The notes below the pieces were generated by a model, which had not been told where the DNA came from, did no database searches, and worked only from the letters and a program-made list of their open reading frames with translations. A program made the position numbers and the translations under genes. A stretch of 64,000 bases of DNA from Pardosa pseudoannulata (Eukaryota; Arthropoda; Arachnida; Araneae; Lycosidae). Shown piece after piece: positions 34,478 through 48,200 of the stretch; positions within the stretch are counted from its first letter, which is position 1, and each line of letters begins with the position of its first letter. The stretch lies in the NCBI GenBank assembly GCA_032207245.1, contig CM063498.1, forward strand, positions 52,665,169-52,729,168, written 5' to 3'.

Positions 34478-36775
34478 TACAAATTATTCTTATTATATTC
34501 TAAACTTTTAATAAAGTACATTTTGCAATACCAAATTTTGGTGCATCATCGAAAGAAATTTTTTGGTACTTTGCTCAGAAAAGTTGCACTGGGCCTCCAA
34601 GGCCCGAAGCACGTTTTCGCGAGACTCCTGGATACGCGCGTCTTCTTGATTTCCCTACATTATGAATAAAATCAGCTTTTAATTTTTATTAGAATAATCA
34701 TTAAAAAAATATGATTTTATAATACATAAAAAATAGTAGAAAGTACCTAGAAAACATAAATCCATAGGCAGACAAACACTCGAAATAGCTCACAACGTAG
34801 CGTGATAATATTAAATTTCAGGATAACAAATGCTTACTTAAAAGATTGAATGAATGCAGTTATATAATAAATACCATTTGTACCAGAGATAAACAACTCA
34901 GAAAATATGCATTATCACGGCGTATGTTATAAAATATTCCTCTCCTGTATTTATTTGCATCTTATTAGAATTTAAAAAAAATAATAATGTAAAGAGTACA
35001 TTACTACCGTTTGTCACGTTTTATACCAAACGTTTTGAATACAGTTTCCCATACAATTAGATGATGTGTTGCCCTTTTTATTATGGAAGAACCATATAAA
35101 TAGAGCAATATCTCTTTCTATGGGGAAAAACACACAGATACACACAAATACATACGAGCTTTAATTGAACCTACAATTATCAGGTGAGAGCACAATACGC
35201 TAACTTAATATAAATCTTGGAAATATGGTAAAAATATAAAAAAATACGTTTTTACATGATAGTTTTGTGTCAAGGGCTTCTTAAAATACATACCACATGT
35301 AAGGGTAGAATTAAAGACATGTTTTGAAATTTATGTCTTCTCAGTTATTATACATAAGCATGAAAGAGTTTATTATGCCATTTTCTATACCATTCCTTCA
35401 CGTGAATGAGAGAAATACTTTCTCGTGATACATACGAACATTACAAATAGCTCGAAAGAATTTCACATCTGTATTTACTTACTTTCCCAAACATATGTTA
35501 CCGGAAAAATGCGAACATTCATCGGCCTTATGAGAAATTTCAGTATTTCACGATCTTTTCATCGGGTAAATGGACGTTTATCTAACTAATATTTCCTCAA
35601 GTTACTTTAGATGTGCCATATAGAAAGCAATATTTGCTTTGGAGAAGCGACGTGAAATTTTTTGCCTGAAATATAATTCGGAGAAACCCAATTTTCAGAA
35701 ATATTTTCTGTTGAAATTGAAAAGTTTTTGGTACTTTAGGACGACAGTAGATTTTAACTTTGAAATTAGGTTTAAATTTCGATATTTGTATTTTACTGAA
35801 TTGTAAAATAAGTATAAACAAGGGACGAAAAACTTGAGTTTTTTAGTATTTATCTTTGCAATAATGAGTGTATTTATTCCTAAATCCTACACTCCGTTTA
35901 ATAATAAATTTAAATATTTTCTGAAATCAAAAAGTTTTGAGGTTTTGGTTTTAGGATTATATGAAACAGTATAGGGTCATTTCAAATTGTTGCATCAATT
36001 TACAGTTCATTTATCTATTATTTATATTGTAGCATTTAAAATTGTAGTTAATTATAATTAATATGTTTTTGAATATAACATTGTTCAGTCCTTAATTTAA
36101 ACAAAGTGTTTTATACCTCTCGTTTATAAAAAATCGACATTTTAAGTATTTTTTATTTTTTTCCTAAAATTAATCGAGGATAACTGCAAAGCTAATTAAG
36201 CTTTATTATGAGGTCTATAAGGTATCATATAAGCTAAAATTATCTCTATTACGTATCAAAGTAATTTACATAGAGCTGTTTATTGATGCAACTTTGTAAA
36301 CACTAATACTTGTTAACAATTAAAATAATATTTTATTTTAAATTTTAACCCTTTTACTTATTAATATTTTTGATAATGTATTAAATCTAACAACAGACTG
36401 GTTAAAAAATGAATTAGGTTTGAAATACCAATGCGACAAATGTGGGTAAAACTTTCGTGAAAACACTATTTTAGTGTTTAAATACATTAACAATGGATAT
36501 TAGAGATAAGACAAAGAGTGATATACGTGTCAGACACAGGCAAATGATAAGGGGTTAATAAAATTAAAAATGAGAAAGTATGAAAAGTTTGTACAGTTTT
36601 ATAGAGTAATGTTTATATACTATACAACATATTTTATAAGCGAAAAAGATCATTATTTACGGTAATGAGTGTTATTCACTTTTATTCCATTCATTTATGG
36701 CTCTTACATTTGTGCTACTAAGTTCTATAGCTAAAAACTAATTTTTTAAATTCATATTTTGTTTCCCGTGTAATT
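34478..36775. other. AT-rich sequence, nothing recognised
   Basis: A GC-richer patch at 34565-34650 (GGGCCTCCAAGGCCCG is an imperfect palindrome) has no identifiable function. The 74-codon minus-strand frame at 35597-35821 lacks a domain. Confidence 0.5.
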
Positions 36776-37560
36776 ATTGTGGGATATTCTCATTATTATT
36801 TTATTGCAATATTTATATTATTGGTCTTTTCATTACAGTCGTATAAGAATTAACGTTATTTTAATTGATGTGGCATAAATGTTACCATTAAATTTCTTAC
36901 ACGATATATAAAGAACTTCAAATTTTCAAAACGATCTTTTTAATAATTTCTTAAGTCTTACTTAATACTAGTTGATTTCGAAAGTTTTCTTGACTTTCGA
37001 TGTTCTTGACTAGTTAACTCTTAAATACACATTAGCATATTCCTTTTGAAGAGTATATTTAATCGACTTTTTCGTCTTTATTGTACATAAAACATCCTCA
37101 CCTATCCCCTTCCGATAGTTTTCTAAGTATCACTCCTTGATTTAAATTCTCAAAGTGCTAAAGTTTCCTGCATCTTGTGTATTCATTATTCAAAAGTCTC
37201 TTGTTGTGAATAACAAATTAGAAACTTAACGATACTAAAAGAGGCGAATAGGAAGCGTGAAAAACAGTTTACATTTTATGAGATTTGCATAAAATGAAAT
37301 TAAGAAACAAAAAGTTCCTATTGTCAAAATAATGTTTGGAGCTATATAATAATTTAGGTTTCGTAATTTTATTCTTATTTATAAAGAGCTTTTGAAATGC
37401 AAATCATAAATGGGTGGTGTCGCCTCAAGATCAAAAGTAATAAAAACTAGTAACTTTAAAAATTGATTAAGAAAGAGTATTTTGATTCTACGATTTTAAC
37501 CTTATTGTACAAGATTTACAAGTATTTTATTATAGTATTTATTGCATTCATACTGTTCCA
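36776..37560. repeat. Copy A of a ~1.56-kb duplicated unit (internally shorter)
   Basis: It matches 41085-41190 plus 41840-42500 and the corresponding parts of copy C. Shared blocks include CACATTAGCATATTCC, CTTCCGATAGTTTTC and CTAAAGTTTCCTGCATCTTG. It lacks the segment of about 650 bases, carrying the 120-bp subrepeats, that lies between these parts in copies B and C. Confidence 0.85.
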
Positions 37561-37797
37561 AATACATTTATATTAAATTTGTGCTACTAAGTTTGCAATT
37601 TAACCTTGAGTGCTTTATAGTTTAATCTTCAAAGGACCAAACCCCTCCACAACTCACAAATTCACTATTGAACCTTGAATTGTTGTGATTAACCTCATGT
37701 CTTCTGTTCTTAAAGAAAAAAAGACCTATTTTTGAGATAACATCTTATAGTTTATACAAATTAATTTAAGCCGATTGGTTTAATATTTTTCTTTATA

Positions 37798-38344
37798 CAG
37801 TCGAACTCGTTTATAACGAGCACAAAGGGACCGTAACATTTACTCGTTAAATCCGAGTGCTCGTAATAAACGGGTCCTTAAGGCAGGCGTGCAACCAGAA
37901 GGGGAGGGGATTAGGAGGTCAAGTGATTGAGTTTACTTAAAATTTAATTAATACTTAGCGAACTCAGGTCAAAGAATGATCATCTGACCCTCCTACTTGA
38001 CCCCTACACTTAGCAGGTGCAGCTGTTCTCCCCCTCCCACCCTAACCCCCTGTTTACAATAAGCCCTACCTGTTGCACCGGATTTGTGAACCCTTCCTAT
38101 TGACATTGGAATGCTGGAGGAGTTTTTCCTACAAAAGTATTGAAAAAATGATAAGACAGAAAGACTAGAAAGATGAGAAAAAAGATTGCAAGACGGTAAA
38201 ATATTGCTCCCTAAACCAAGGTCTTGCTCGTTAAAAGTGACTTCTGTTCCATAGACTTAACACTAATCCCAACAAATATTCTCGCTTCCCTCGGTAAATC
38301 CGAGTTCTCGTTAAATCCGACCTCATTATTAAGGAGTTCGACTG
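37798..38344. mobile_element. Tigger/pogo-type MITE, 547 bp
   Basis: The left end CAGTCGAACTCGTTTATAA and the reversed right end CAGTCGAACTCCTTAATAA match closely. TA flanks both sides (37796-37797 and 38345-38346). Repeated CTCGTTAAATCCGAG motifs occur inside both termini. No transposase is encoded. The interior (37880-38100) is unusually GC-rich and C-run-rich for the window. Confidence 0.8.
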
Positions 38345-38346
38345 TA

Positions 38347-39399
38347 TTCCATGAAAATAGCCTTTTATTATAAAAGAAAAAACTAGGGTTCTGTTAAAAC
38401 GATTGACTACACAGCTATATCTTTTAAGTGCTAAACTCTGTAGTGTAGTACCACTTCTAATGAAAGAGATGCAAGAACTCTTTTGATAAAACCCTCACTT
38501 AAGATGATAAATCTAAGCTAGAAATATATTTTATTGGGTATGTATTGAAATGCAAACTTCTTTAAAAATGCTTTGGAGTAGAAAGAAATCCTTAAATATT
38601 TTCTAAAATATATTGAAAATAAAACTAAATATTTTCCTTGTCGATTTAATGCATGAACTTTAATGGCTGATTGATTATACCTTTTGAGAGATAAGTACAC
38701 TACGCTCCTTTTTTATATTCCTGCGTTTATCCTGCATTCAAACCATTTATTATTCTCGGGGTGATTGCGTTTACTCTCGTGGAGGTCTTAAAGCAGCTGA
38801 TATCAACATTAGAAGATATTTTCTCATGATAAAGATTTATTACTCTTGGGGAATAAATGTAAAGTGCACTGTGTCAGATAGCTTTTCCAAAAACTTTTCG
38901 TGTTGTTCTATAATAAATCCCAGTGAGAGACAAAAGAATGTAGCAAGGTATAAAATTCGCTCAGAGGGGACTTTAAAAAGAGATGACACGATGTTTCTCC
39001 CGTGAAACCCTATTATCGAAAGAAGGAGGTCTAACGCAGATGGAAATGTCCAGCATTACAGAAATGAGATTCTAGGCAATAAAAGAATATTAGAAACTGG
39101 CTTAAAAATACTTGAGAAACTTGAGAAAAGTTAGTATTGTTTTTTCATTGATCATTTAGATAATTCAGAATGTCTTACATTATAATGTATTCTATAAGTT
39201 ATTCTACAGAATCGGAAAAAGTTATTATACTGCTGTCATTTATTGAATTTGTTGAATTAGCTTTAAAATGACTCTGCAATCTTGTGTTTAGCTGCACGGA
39301 TGTTTTAAAAATGTGAAGTTTTATTTAAATGCTTTTAATAAGACTAATATTTTCTGACATGAAAAAATTAAATTTCCTTGATATAAAGAAAACATTCTA
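38347..39399. other. AT-rich sequence, nothing recognised
   Basis: No coding region or transposon end was recognised before the Tc1 MITE. Confidence 0.45.
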
Positions 39400-39981
39400 C
39401 ACTCACTTCCAAAAGTAAATCCTGAATATGTAAAATTAAAAAAAATCAATAAATACTGCTTTGATTGACACAAAATTCGACAGAAAATTAGCATATATAT
39501 GTATGCATAAAACGAAACCAATAATTATATACTGAAATGAAAACAATATTCAATTTTTGTAAGTTATCAGATAATGACATACTGGAGACTTAAACAGAAT
39601 AATGTATAAAGTGAAAATAAACAGCATAAAATGAAAAAAGGACATTAATAGAGTATGTGATCCCCCCTATCCCTGTATAAAAAGTTTACACCTTGCGACC
39701 ATGCTTTCAATTAGGTGATCAACCACCGCAGAATTAAGCAATCGCCATTCTTCTTGTAGAGCAGTTTCCAGCTCAATAAGAGAGGCTGGAGATGGGAAAC
39801 GTGAAGATATAGCAGTGCCGAGAAAATCTCAAAAAGTTTCATTGACATGAAAGCACGATTGGCTAACTAACATATTTGCATACTTCCATCTATCTCTGCA
39901 GCGAATTGCATCCCCTTCAATTCTGATTGGCTTCCGGAAAATAGCTTTTTCATCTTCGTGATTAACTTTTGGAAGTGAGTG
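39400..39981 (-). mobile_element. Tc1-like MITE with transposase C-terminus relic
   Basis: CACTCACTTCCAAAAGT at the left is matched in inverted form at the right (ACTTTTGGAAGTGAGTG), with TA outside each end. Reading the minus strand from about 39790 to 39660 gives TALQEEWRLLNSAVVDHLIE, then SMVARCKLFIQG, a stop and GGSHTL. This is the C-terminal tail of a Tc1-type transposase (the x-SMxxR-x-x-x-x-x-x-x-GG-x-T block). It is a different Tc1 family from the one at 33061. The 582-bp length shows an internal deletion. Confidence 0.75.
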
Positions 39982-40335
39982 TATTTGACACAGGTTTTAA
40001 ACTACATGAGTCAGCATAACAAGGGTTTACACTGTAGGTAGAGTCAACTGCTGGTCAAAGAAGTAAAGTGCTACACAATTGGTTACCTTTAAACAGTAGA
40101 CTGTATGTTCAACATAGGAAATGTTTACAGTAGGTAGAGTTAACTTCTGGTTAAATAAGTAACTTGCTACTAACTTGAAACTTTAAAGTCGTTATGAAAT
40201 TTAGATATTTGTTATTTTAATCAATAAATTGTATGTTCAGCATAGCAAGTAATCACATTTGGTAGGTAGAATCAACGCCTGGGCAAGAATGTAAAGTGAT
40301 ACTTGTTTGACACTTTACAGCTTGTACTGAATTTA

Positions 40336-40470
40336 GGTTTGGTTTGGTTTAGAGCACTACGGTCTACTTCTTTGAAACTCGAGGGCTGATGAGACAGGGA
40401 CCTACTGCTTAAAGCTGATTCCGAACGGCTAAGGACATTCATGCCTCAATGGGATTCGATAGAACGAAAT
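40336..40470 (-). mobile_element. tRNA-derived SINE (family 3), 5'-truncated
   Basis: It shares the GGTTTGGTTT tail, the GGTCTACT block and CCTACTGCTTAAAG/CCGAACGGCT with copies at 56104-56246 and 60109-60466. The tRNA-like head is largely missing or decayed here (GGGATTCGAT survives near 40450). Confidence 0.75.
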
Positions 40471-40899
40471 ACGGTAACGAAGATCAGAGCCCTATCTCTT
40501 CGTTCATACTTTGGTTGTACGGAAGGTAGATGTTTGCTATGGTTTGAGATTAACTTTAAACGATAGATTCTATAGTAGATAGCAGCCGAGTAAAAAGAAA
40601 CCGATATGATAGTTTTATACTAACTGCAGAATAGAATTCTTTGTTTGATGGGGATTCTGTCGAACCCCCCAACAAGCTTTGAATTTCTTCCAATAAATCA
40701 TAATAATATGAAAAATTATGTTTCCATAAATTTATGAAGCTCATTAGAATGATACAATCCCAATTGGTTTAGTAAGAATGATATTTTGGGTTTAAAATAA
40801 TTTTACCCAGTATGAGAAGCATTCATATTTATTTTCATTTTCCTTAACTACTACTGCATACAACAACTTAACACTTATGTTATTGTTTAGTTAAGATTA
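40471..40899. other. AT-rich sequence, nothing recognised
   Basis: A 62-codon minus-strand frame without a domain. Confidence 0.4.
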
Positions 40900-42500
40900 C
40901 TTTTGAGATTTTAATAATGAAATCCGTACTATTAACCAAAATATCCTCTTAGAATTAAAAGTTTTAAATGTTATATTTAGTTGTCAGATTACAAAGAAAA
41001 AAAGCATGATTGCCATTAATTTCTATAACTTAAACCCCGTTTTTTATAGTCATATTTTGTTTCCAGCATAATTATATGGATATTATCAATAATAATTTTA
41101 TTGCAATATTTCTACTATTGTCTTTTTTTTATTGCAGCCGTATAAGAATTAACATTATTTTGATTGATGCTGTAGAAATGTTACTTTAAACTAAAAAGAG
41201 GCATGAAAATACCAGACACTAATGACTTTAGACTTATATTCATAAAAATTGTATTTGGTAGATATTCACTCTTAAAATTTAAATGAAATTCGATTTTTAT
41301 GGTCCACTAATATTAGGTTTTTACAGTTTTCCTTTACCTAACTGAAAGTTTTATCTAAAGAATAACTGATTTTAAGTGGCTTATGATTGACTGAGTAATT
41401 TACTGTGACGGGAATACCCACTTAAAAGAATTAATTATAATAAAGTATAATAAAGAATTAACACTTCACCTATAAAATAATTGATTTTAAATGCTTTACG
41501 TATGGCTGAGTAATTTTCTTAGACGGTAATACCTACTTAATAATTATAATAAAGAATATAATTAATTATAATAAAGAATAATAAAGAATTAACACTTCAC
41601 CTATAAAATAATCGATTTTAAGTGGTTTACTTATGGCTGCGTAATTTTCTTAGACGGTAATACCCACTTAAAAGAATTAATTTTAATAATGAATATAATT
41701 AGTTTTAATAAAGAATAATTAAAAATGATGATTTTATCTGTAGAATAATTGATTTTAAGTGGCTTACGTATGGTTGAGTAATTTGCTCTGATGGGAATAT
41801 CTAGTTAAAAGAATTAGAAATCATTAAACCATTAAAGGTTCTTACACGTTATCTAAAAAACTTCGAATTTTCGAAATGATCTTTTTAATAATTGCTTAAA
41901 TATTACATAATACTAGTTGAATTTTGAAGTTTTCAGATCAATGTTCTTGACGAGTTAACCCTTAAATACACATTAGCATATTCCTTTTGAAGAGTATATT
42001 TAATCGACTTTTTCATCTTTATTGTACATAAAACATCCTCAGCGATCCCCTTCCGATAGTTTTCCAAGTATCACTCCTTGATTTAAATTCTCAAAGTGCT
42101 AAAGTTTCCTGCATCTTGTGTATGCATTATTCAAAAGTCTCTTCTTGTGAATAACAAATTAGAAACTTAACGCTACTAAAAGTGGTGAAGAGGAAGCGTG
42201 AAAAACAGTTTTCATTTTACGAGATTTGCATAAAATGATATTAAAAAACAATAGGTTCCTATTTTCAAAATAATGCTTGGAGTTGTATAATAATTTAGGT
42301 TTCTTAATTTTATTCTTACACTTAAAGAGCTTTTGAAATGCAAATCATAAAAGGGTGGTATCGCATGAAATTCATAAGTAATAAAAACTAGTAACTTTTA
42401 ACAATTAATAAAGAAAGAGTATTTTGATTTTACGATTTTAACCTTATTGTACTCCATTTACAAGGATTTTATTATAGTATTTATTGCATTCATACTATTC
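40900..42500. repeat. Copy B of the ~1.56-kb tandem unit
   Basis: Anchors are offset from copy C by 1559-1561 bases: CACATTAGCATATTCC at 41970 and 43531, and TTTTGAAATGCAAATC near 42331 and 43890. Positions 41365-41820 hold four diverged subrepeats of about 120-140 bases, with GATTTTAAGTGGYTTACG, GAGTAATTTTCTTAGACGG and AATACCCACTTAAAAG. Confidence 0.88.
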
Positions 42501-44065
42501 CAAATATCCTTTTAGAATTAAAAAGTTGTAAATGTTATAATTAGTTCTCTGATTACAAAGTTAAAAGCATAAAATTGCTATTAAGTTCTATAGCTAAAGC
42601 CCATTTTTTAAAGTCATATTTTTTCCATGTAATTATTGTGGGATATTCTCAATAATTATTTTATTGTAATATTTATATTATTGGTCTTTTTATTACAATC
42701 GTACAAGATTTAACGTTATTTTAATTGATGTGGCATAAATGTTACTTGAAACTAAAAGCGGGCATGAAAATACCATATCCTAATGAATTTGGCTTACATG
42801 CACAAAAAGAAATATTTGGTAAATTTCCACACTGAAAATTAAATGAAATTCAACTTTTAAATTCGATCAATATCAGGTTTTTAAAGTTTTTTCTTTACCT
42901 AACTGAAAGTTTTATTTAAAGAATAATTGATTTTAAGTGATTTACGTATGACTGAGTAATTTTCTTAGATTATATTACCCACTTGAAAGAATTAATTATA
43001 ATAAAGAATATAATTAATTATAATAAAGAATAATAATAAACTAGGATTTTATATATAGAACAATTTAATTTAAGTGGTTTACGTATGGTTGAGTAATTTT
43101 CTTAGAATGTAATATCCACTTAAAAGTATTAATTATAATAAAGAATAATAAAGAATTAACACTTATAAAATAGTTGATTTTAAGTAGTTTACTTATGGAT
43201 ACGTAATTTTCTGAAACGGGAATACCCACTTAAAAGAATTAATTTTAATAATGAATATAATTAGTTATAATAAACAATAAATAAAAATTAAGATGTATAT
43301 ATAGAATAATTGATTTTAAGTGGCTTACGTATGACTGAGTAATTTGCCCTGACGGGAATACCCAGTTAAAAGAATTAGAAATCATTACACCATTAAAGAT
43401 TCTTACACGTTATCTAAAAAAATTCGAATTTTCGAAATGATCTATTTAATAATTTCTTAAATATTACATAATACTAGTTGATTTCTAAAGTTTTCAGATC
43501 AAAGTTCTTGACCAGTTAATCCTTAAATACACATTAGCATATTCCTTTTGAAGAGTATATTTTATCGTGTTTTTCATCTTTATTGTACATAAAATATCCT
43601 CAGCTATCCCCTTCCGATAGTTTTCCAAGTACCACTCCTTGATTTAAATTCTCAAAGTGCTAAAGTTTCCTGCATCTTGTGTATGCATTATTCAAAAGTC
43701 TCTTCTTGTGAATAACAAATTAGAAACTTAACGCTACTAAAAGAGGCGAAGAGGAAGCATGAAAAACAATTTCCATTTTACGAGATTTGCATAAAATGAA
43801 ATTAAGAAACAATAAGTTCCTATTGTCAAAATAATGCTTGGAGATGTATAATAATTTAGGTTTCGTAATTTTATTCTTACACGTAAAGAGCTTTTGAAAT
43901 GCAAATCATAAAAGGGTGGTATCGCCTCAAAATCAAAAGTAATAAAAACTAGTAACTTTAAAAATTAATAAAGAAAGAGTATTTTGATTTTGCGATTTTA
44001 ACCTTATTGTACTCCATTTACAAGTATTTTATTATAATATTTATTGCATTCATACTGTTCTAATA
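42501..44065. repeat. Copy C of the ~1.56-kb tandem unit
   Basis: A full counterpart of copy B with the same internal arrangement, including four subrepeats at about 42915-43375. A further diverged scrap of the unit (GCTTTTGAAATGCAAATC) lies near 44621. No conserved open frame runs through the copies. Confidence 0.88.
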
Positions 44066-44261
44066 ACTTTTATATTAAATTTTGCATTTTTAGTTCTCTG
44101 ATTAATGTAAGTTAAAAGCATAAGAAATTGCTAAAGTTTTATAGCTAACTCAACTAATTTTTTATGCTTAAATATATTTATTTTGTATTATTTATACAGA
44201 GAAGAAAATTTAATTGTGTGGTATATAAATTATTACATCAGATTTTTTTATTTTTAATGTT

Positions 44262-45147
44262 TTTTAACTTATAAACCGAAGAATTTCTAGCTTATAATAC
44301 TTCCTTTATTCAGATTTATTTTTTGCAAAAAATAGATTATTTATTTATTTTTACTTTTTAAAGACAGATTTAAGAAACATTTCTCTAACGGATTAAAAAA
44401 TCATCAGTTCAACTCCTATACAAATACTTCTATTGCATTGTTATTGACCTCAAACACTCCTTGGTAAATTCAACTAAAACTTTTTGAGATTTTGTAGTGT
44501 ATAAGTGCAGATTGCTAGAGGAAAAAAAACAGATTTTACAGATTGCATAATGAAATTTAAACATTGCAAATTTCCAATTGTCTATGTATTTAAATAATAA
44601 AAATTTATTAAATAGCTTTTGAAATGCAAATCAAAAAGGGTGTAACGCTCAACATTTCAAAATAAAAAAAATCAAAATTCTAGTAATCGATTTTTTAAAT
44701 ACATTCTAATATTAGAATAAATAGTTAATTTCAAATTTTAAGTTTTGTACATACATAAGTTCTACATAAATAATTTAAAGTCAGATAAATATTTTTTTTA
44801 AGCTTTAATTATTTGCACTAAAGAAACTCTAAAATAGTTTAATATAAACTTTTTAAACAAGTATATAGTTCTTTTTATAAATGAGAAAAATGTATTGTAG
44901 AAATGAAAATAATTAGAAATATCTATCGTATAGTATTATTTTTATATGTTGTTTAACTTTAAACCGAAAATCGCTTATAATACTTCCTTTATTCAGATTT
45001 ATTTTTTGCAAAAAATAGATTTTTTATTTATTTATTTATTTTTACTTTTTAAAGACAGATTTAAGAAACATTGCTCTAACGGCTTAAAAATCATCAGTTC
45101 AACTCCTATACAAATACTTCTATTGCATTGTTATTGAGCTCAAACAG
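44262..45147. repeat. Direct repeat pair, ~195 bp, 690 bp apart
   Basis: 44262-44457 and 44950-45147 share CTTATAATACTTCCTTTATT, CAGATTTATTTTTTGCAAAA and TCATCAGTTCAACTCCTATA in order, with few differences. Confidence 0.85.
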
Positions 45148-45299
45148 TGGCACCTGGTGGCAAATGACAGAGCTAATATCCATTAATTGAGATTTTGTAG
45201 TTGTAGATTGAAAACTGAGGATGGATGTTCGAAACATTCAATCGGCTTTAACATTTTTCTCATTGTCTGTTGTATAAAATAGACATTATCTGAAACTGC

Positions 45300-48200
45300 A
45301 ATCAAAACTAAGCCCTCAACATTGCAGTTTGATTTCTAATAATGTATTAAAATATTAAAATAATTAGATTTCACCAGATTTCAAAATGTTTTAGAATAAT
45401 TTAAAGTGTGCTAATTCTGTTATTTTGAAATTACATAGTAAACAGAAATTAATAAGTAAATAAAAATATACTTACTTTTTTTATTGTATGAAAAAAGTTT
45501 AAAAATAGTAAAAAAAAAAATCAAATCATCTTTAAGATTTTTATTTCAAACAAAATAACTTACAAATAGATATTGAAGAAAAGATTAACCCTTAAGAGAG
45601 AAATATCCCCTTAATATTGTAATTTGATGCTGTTGATATATATACTAATTACTATTAAAAATAGTAAGATTTAACCAGATTTCAAAATGTTCTATGTTTA
45701 TGTTAACAGTGTTATATTATATTTTATAACGAACTTCCACATAAGACTCAAATTAATTAAAGATAAATAAAAAATATAAACTGCACTTTTTTTTTTACGT
45801 ATGAAATACGTTACATTACGTTAGCAGAAAAAAAAATCTGTAAATGCTCTTGCTTTAAGATTTTTATTTCGAAAGTTTTTAAAAAGTATTGCAGAAAAAC
45901 TAAACCTTGTTCCCTCAACATTGCAGTTTGATGTTCTTGATGAATGTATTTAAAACTATTTAAAATAAATAGATTTCACCAGATTTCAAAATGTTTTATG
46001 ACAGTTAATGGTTAAGCAGTGTGCTAATTCTGTTATTTTGATAATTAACATCCAAGTAAGACCCAGAAATTAATTGAAGGTATATAAAAATATAAACTGC
46101 ACTTTTTTTATTTATGAAAAAAGTTATAAAACATTAGCAGTAAAAAAAATCTGTAAACTCTCTTGCTTTAAGATTCTTATTTCGAATAAAATAACTTACA
46201 AATAGATATTGAAGAAAAGATTAACCCTTAAGACAGAAATATCCCCTTAATATTGTAATTTGATGCTGTTGATATATATACTAATTACTATTTAAAATAG
46301 TTAGATTTAAACAAATTTCAGAATGTTCTATGACATTTAATGGTTAACCAGTGCTCTAATATTACTATTTTGATAACGAACTTCCACATAAGACTCAAAT
46401 TAATTAAAGATAAGTAAAAAATATAAACTGCACAATTTATTTATATATAAAATAAGTTGATTCTGTTGATGAATATACTAATTACTATTTAAAATAGTCA
46501 GATTTAACCAGGTTTCAAAGTGTTCTATGATATTTAACGAAAGAAAAAAATTTTATAAAGAATATTGAAAAATCTTAAAGATAAATAGAAAATATAAACT
46601 GCACAATTTTTTATATATATGAAATACGTTATATTACCTTAGCAGAAAAATTTTTGTAATGCTCTTGCTTTAAGATTTTTATTTGAAGACAACTTTTAAA
46701 AAATAGTGAAGAAAGATTGATTAATGAAAATGTCCCCTTAATATTTTTGATGCTGTTGATGAATATACTAATTACTATTTAAAATAGTTAGATATAACCA
46801 GATTTCAAAGTGTTCTATGATATTTAACGTTAAGCACTGGGGTAATATTACTATTTTGATACCGAACTTCAAAGTAAGTTTAAAATTAATTATAGATAAA
46901 TAAAAAATATTAACTGCAGTATTTTTTAATTTATAAAATACGTTACATTATATTAGTTGAAAAAGTCTGTAAACGCTCTTGCTTTAAGATTTTTATTTCG
47001 ATTAAAATAACTTTAAAATAGATATCGCAGAAAATATTAACCCTTAAGAGAGAAATATCTGCTTAATATAAAATAAGTTGATTCTGTTGATGAATATACT
47101 AATTACTATTTAAAATAGTCAGATTTAACCAGGTTTCAAAGTGTTCTATGATATTTAACGATAAGCACTGGGCTAATATTACTATTTTGATAAAGAACTT
47201 GAAAGTAAGTTTCAAATTAAAGATAAATAGAAAATATAAACTGCACAATTTTTTATATATATGAAATACGTTATATTACCTTAGCAGAAAAATTTTTGTA
47301 AATGCTCTTGCTTTAAGATTTTTATTTCGGAAGACAACTTTAAAAGAAATAGTGCAGAAAGATTGAGCCTTTAGAGAAAATGTCCCCTTAATATTTCAAT
47401 TTGATGCTGTTGATGAATATACTAATTACTATTTAAAACAGTTAGATTAACCAGATTTCAAAGTGTTCTATGATATTTAACGTTAAGCACTGGGGTAATA
47501 TTACTATTTTGATACCGAACTTCAAAGTAAGTTTCAAATTAATTATAGATAAATAAAAAATATAAACTGCACTATTTTTTAATTTATAAAATACGTTATA
47601 TTACATTAGTAGAAAAAAAATCTGTAAATGTTTTTGTTTTAAGATTTTTATTTCGAAAGAAATAATTTTAAAAGAGATATTGCAGAAAGACTGACCCTTA
47701 AGAGAAAATATCCTCTTAATATTGCAATTTGATGCTGTTGATGCATATACTAATTACTATTTAAAATAGCTAGATTTAAGCAGATTTCAAAAAGTTCTAT
47801 GATATTTAACGTGAAGCACTGGGTTAATATTACTATTTTGATAATGAACTTCAAAGTAAGACTCAAATTAATTAAAGATAAATAAAAAATATAAGATGCA
47901 CAATTTTTATACATATGAAATACGTTATATTATAGTAGTAGAAAAAAATTTGTAAATTCTCTTTCTTTAAGATTTTTTTTATTACGAAAGAAATAACTTT
48001 AAAAGATATATTGCAGAAAAATTGACAATTAAGAGAAAATGTCCCCTTAATATTTCAATTTGATGCTGTTGTGGAATATACTAATTACTATTTAAAATAG
48101 TTAGATTTAACGAGATTTCAGAATGTTCTATGACATTTAACTTTACGCAATGTTCTAATATTACTATTTTGATAACGAAGTTCCAATTAAGATTCAAATT

